From Rachycentron canadum (taxonomy: Eukaryota; Chordata; Actinopteri; Carangiformes; Rachycentridae): a DNA stretch of 64,000 nucleotides. This document shows positions 59,918 through 64,000 of the stretch, piece by piece. A model generated the notes under the pieces. That model was not told the DNA's origin and searched no databases. It saw only the letters and a program-made list of their open reading frames with translations. A program made the position numbers and the translations under genes. How positions within the stretch are numbered: position 1 is the stretch's first letter; the number at the start of each line of letters is the position of its first letter. The stretch is taken from contig CM076660.1 of the NCBI GenBank assembly GCA_038496675.1, positions 9,587,960 to 9,651,959 of the forward strand. Reading direction: 5' to 3'.

Positions 59918-61559
59918 TGGGCTGTTTTGCCCTCAGTAACGGTGAATACTGATGTATGGAGTGCAACCGCTGTAGATAGCATAGTGGGCTGTGGATCTAT
60001 GAAGTAGTTTTTTATATGGTGACAAATTCATCAACACACAGTAATTGGTAAAAGTGTCATACCATGAAATGCTTGATGCAGGGACCTAGATTATTCAGTA
60101 TATGACTATGTTTCTGATTTATCATTAATAAAATTACATTTGGAAAAAAACAAGAAATCATAAATATAAAAGCTTCTAAAAACATTGTTACTTTTCTACA
60201 GCAGAAATGCCATTCATCAAACAGTACACTGCAACCAGAGGAACGTAACAATGTACATTTATGAAACTGATTTATTTCTTTTTATGTTGAGTGGGAGATT
60301 TTAAACCAAGCTTTCAGGGGCTTTAAATGAAAACTAAAGGAAAACTACAGTTTGGGTTTTATTTTGAGTCTGAAGATTATAATAATAACAACAAAGTAAT
60401 TGCTCAGATCTCAGAATGCAGCAAAAAATGGGTCCCGATGGGGAAATGATCAGTCAGACCCTTAAACAAGCCGACGGGATAGTCAACGTTATAACTTGTT
60501 TATAGCCTGTCTCATCATTCCCCCTTTGGAGCCAAAGAGAAAACACAGGCAAACCATAAAAGGAAAAATCAAACTGCCTGTTGTAAACTCACTACTTACA
60601 GACTGATGTTAGTACCTGCTTTATTTGTTCTCTGTGCAACGAGGAATTTTTGTGTCCAAATAAAGTGATTTATGTAAGCTAAGCTGTTAGCTTGTATAGA
60701 CCCTGTCTGATTGTCTGATCAGTAGTGTTTGTTGTGCCCTTAGATCTATTTTTAGCAGTGTGACCACATTCTGTCATCTCTGCGGTTACCTTGTTGGGTT
60801 ATGATAACTGATAGATCCAGTCAGCTGAGCCTTGAATTTAAAGTCCTGGTTGTAATTACTGTAACTGTAGTTTCTTTTGAGTACAGTTTAGTTTAGTTTA
60901 ACACTTACTTTCAATATTTCTGCTTAATTTCATAGGCAAATATAAAGTAATCAGCCCCAACATTACAGTAAAACTAGCAACTGTTTTACATTATGTTGAT
61001 TGGCTTCCACATACATTATATATAAACAATACATAAAATATGATGTTCTTTTTTTCAATACTTTATTATCTTTGGTTTATTTTGAAATAACAGATTATAG
61101 TAAACAGATGAAACATTCATAAACACTGCCCACCCAAAATAAGACAACATTCTTGGTAAAATTACATAAAGATAAAACATAAACATACGAAACATCAATT
61201 TGAATATTAAATTATACATATGAATTGTGCTGCTTATGAACAAGAATCAGAGTAAATTGAATATACACAAGATAAAATATGTAAATGAAAGAAAAAAAAT
61301 AACCAACTGATAATATACCTATATTATCACATACAATATGTATATGCACATTTATACATCTATACATATGTCTAAAATCACACATGATACTCTATCATAG
61401 ATTATTGTAAATGATCCTATACTATATAAAGCATTTAAAATATTGTACAAACACCAATGTATCAATGATCCAATAAAGTTAAATATAATAATGTAACACC
61501 AAGTGGCAGTGCCCACTCTGAATTATTGGACTTCAATTCATCATATTGCAGCCGTTTCT

Positions 61560-61850
61560 GAAACAAGATTCTGCTTCATGACTGAAAGTATGTGATTAGG
61601 TGTATCTCAAGAATCTCTTGAAAACTCATCACCTCCTCTCCTAAAACCCAAACACTTCTACCTAGCACTGACCATGCACTTTTGTTGCACTTTCTTATAT
61701 GATCTGCATTTATTCAACAGATGCAGTACTTATGGCAATACTTACGCCAAGGCCTTCTACTGCACTAAAGCTTTACTGATGTCCCTCACTTGTAAGTGGC
61801 TCTGGATAAAAGTGTCTGCCAAATGAATAAATGTAAATGTAAATATAAAT
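61560..61850 (+). mobile_element. 3' tail of an L2-type LINE or a SINE using the same tail
   Basis: Ends with GGCTCTGGATAAAAGTGTCT, GCCAAATGAATAAATG and a short TGTAAA/TATAAA repeat, the hallmark 3' end of a widespread teleost LINE. The preceding 200 bases (TGCACTTTTGTTGCAC, CTACTGCACTAAAG) fit its 3' UTR. No reverse transcriptase coding sequence is seen, so this is a 5'-truncated copy; the left edge is approximate. Confidence 0.65.
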
Positions 61851-64000
61851 TTCCTATCCAGAAAATGATACAGTAAAGTAATAACAAAATCAGTCATTTT
61901 CTTGTCAACCTGTAATTACAAAACAATTTGCTGGTCATCTTTTTTTTTTTTGGTTCCTCTGGTATCTCATTGATCTAAATACTCTCCTTGTCAATAATTA
62001 GAGGACCATAATTTGAATGTGCCTTCCACAGGCCTTTATTAGAGCTCTGCTCTCATGCTGAGTTAAGGAACTCTAATCAGGGATGTCAATGCTGTAATCG
62101 CTGTACACATAAAAGAGATATATAGAGAGGTGTTTTAATTACAGGGAAAGAACGAGTGCAATTTTCATTTCTGGCAGACGAATTGTGTTTGCTTATACTA
62201 TAAATGTTGAGTATTATAACTGTTGAAGCTTATGTTGTTTGGGACTTTTTGACTTGACATCCAGTGTAGCTCCCTCAATTCTTTTAGAGACAGACAGACA
62301 GACTGATAAATCGATGGATAGATGCATGGATACACATTTCAAAGACACAGTTATGACATTAAGTGGGTGAAATGATGCCACTGTATTTTGGCCATGTGGT
62401 CTGGCATATTGCCACTCCGTCTCTGTGGAGCTGGACGGAAATCAGACAGTCAATCCATGGGAGGTGTTACCTGCTGAGAACAGACCAGGTGCAAACTCCA
62501 CAGTAAGACCACAAGCTGTAGAGGTTTATTAAGCACTGCATAGTAATCCAGCCTCTCCACTTACCACCTTCCCTCTGGATGTGCCTGGAATGTGTAAATA
62601 AATAAAAGCTGATTGCACTGGCTTTTTCACTTTGCCAGTATTTTTGAAAAGGTTTTACAACAGCTTTAGCAAGATTTAATTAAGGAAACATTCATAAATG
62701 AGACGTTAGGTAGAGACAGAGTTATAGGTACACTATTTTACACAGATAAACCTGTCATCATAATGTTCTTAGGATGAAATTGATTTCTAGATATATAATG
62801 ACAATCATAAAAGAAATTCTTCATAAATATACTTTATTGAAAGCATCAGTTTTAAAAAAAAACAAAACAAAAGTCAATGTCATGGCAGACAGTGGACTGA
62901 GATGTGTTATCTGTGTACACAAACACACTCACACAGAGGGCAGGAAATAGATATCACAAGCCTCTTCCCCGCACATGCACATTTTCCACCATCTTGCCTG
63001 GATTCCAGCAAATAAACCCATTTATTGACATGACATGACACACATGGCTTTTTTTTTTTTTTTTTTAAATCATCACCACAGGACAGCCTGAACATTGCAC
63101 TGAAGGAAATGAATGGCGATTTACTGAGATACTCAGAAAAGCAGTTATTATATTCCTCTTAGTGCAAAGATGCATAAGACAGAGAGAGAAAAGGGGGAGC
63201 TAAAGTCCTTTTGGGGAAATTAAACAATATAGTTAATCATGCATCAAGAACAGCATTGCAGGTCAAAGTATTTTTTTTTTTTGTTTGCTTGCTTCAGTGC
63301 CAGTTCCACTGGGATGTCAACATCCACCCACTGACATTGCAGGGTTATAATACAACTTGTGTGCTCTTTTTATACTCACAATATCATGATTGGTGAAGGG
63401 ATGTGCAGTTCCACCATCTGCTTGCCCTTTGATGAAATTAGAAATACACGCTCATAGAGCCCATGAATTGTAAACCCTTGACAGATAATAGTCACAGTCC
63501 TTCTGTGTGCTACAAAACTGAACCTGTACATTATTCAGACAGATTGACTTGCTTTTCATGTCAGTTGTTAAAATCACTGCAGTATAAACAACAGCAATTT
63601 TGAGTTTGGTCCTGATACCAGCCCCTGTTTTGGTTAATTCCATAATTTATCAAAATCATTGTGGTATTCCTGTTAGGAAGAGTTGTACCAAATGTCGTGG
63701 TGGTCTCTTCATTGTGCTGACCTACTGCACGCCCTGGAGCAGACACAGGCACTTGCTCAGGAACAGTCATTGGTGTTCCCAGACTTTTGAACCCAAGTAT
63801 ATGTCAACACACTCATTGCATTCAATCTACAATGCAAATCAGTTATTGCCCAGAAAGTTTGCCTTAACACTGTTGCAGAAGTTCCCATTGAATGAGTTGC
63901 ACTTTCACATTGCTTTGCTTTCTCCTTTGCTTGTGTTTCTTTAGGTGAAAATAGTGCATTTATGTGCCTTAAGCTATTTGAAGACACTTACTTTAACCAA

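Larger units (their letters stand above)
53121..64000. other. Upstream intergenic DNA
   Basis: AT-rich, with poly-A runs, a possible hAT end, an L2 LINE tail and two exon-like pieces on the plus strand. The stretch around 55.6-56.1 kb is free of simple repeats and rich in TAAT-type homeodomain core words. No gabrb2 coding exon was recognised. Confidence 0.55.

Overview
The window is vertebrate nuclear DNA, almost certainly from a teleost fish. It is AT-rich and intron-dominated. It carries dense dinucleotide and tetranucleotide microsatellites, tRNA-derived SINE remnants, an L2-type LINE tail, and one 78-base assembly gap inside an AT microsatellite. No bacterial-style gene organisation, rRNA, intact tRNA or CRISPR array was seen.

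The one gene that can be read with confidence lies on the minus strand from 52929 (start codon) to 36519 (stop). It encodes an alpha subunit of the GABA-A receptor, best assigned to alpha-6 (gabra6). All nine coding exons can be placed with GT/AG boundaries. The internal exon lengths are 68, 221, 83, 144 and 153 bases, the classic GABA-A alpha pattern. The exons join in frame into 453 residues (455 with an alternative acceptor). The product has a signal peptide, an extracellular ligand-binding domain with the 13-residue Cys-loop, four membrane segments and a short alanine-rich cytoplasmic loop. It carries arginine at the benzodiazepine-determining site, as expected for alpha-6/alpha-4. A CpG-rich patch lies just upstream of the start and a polyadenylation signal about 100 bases past the stop.

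Layout: 1-7036, intergenic with microsatellites. 7037-12191, four exon-like segments on the minus strand with compatible phases, ending in a stop; this is a candidate unknown glycoprotein gene. 12192-36411, mostly intergenic, with further isolated exon-like pieces (18.3, 26.1, 29.5 and 30.1 kb), SINE copies, a duplicated diverged repeat and the gapped AT array. 36412-53120, gabra6. 53121-64000, upstream intergenic DNA with a possible hAT end, an L2 LINE tail and two plus-strand exon-like pieces.

In tetrapods GABRA6 sits between divergently transcribed GABRB2 and co-oriented GABRA1. Here that would put gabrb2 beyond the right edge and gabra1 beyond the left edge; no exon of either was recognised. 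Everything outside gabra6 that is called coding is tentative and was inferred only from splice signals, phase and open frames.
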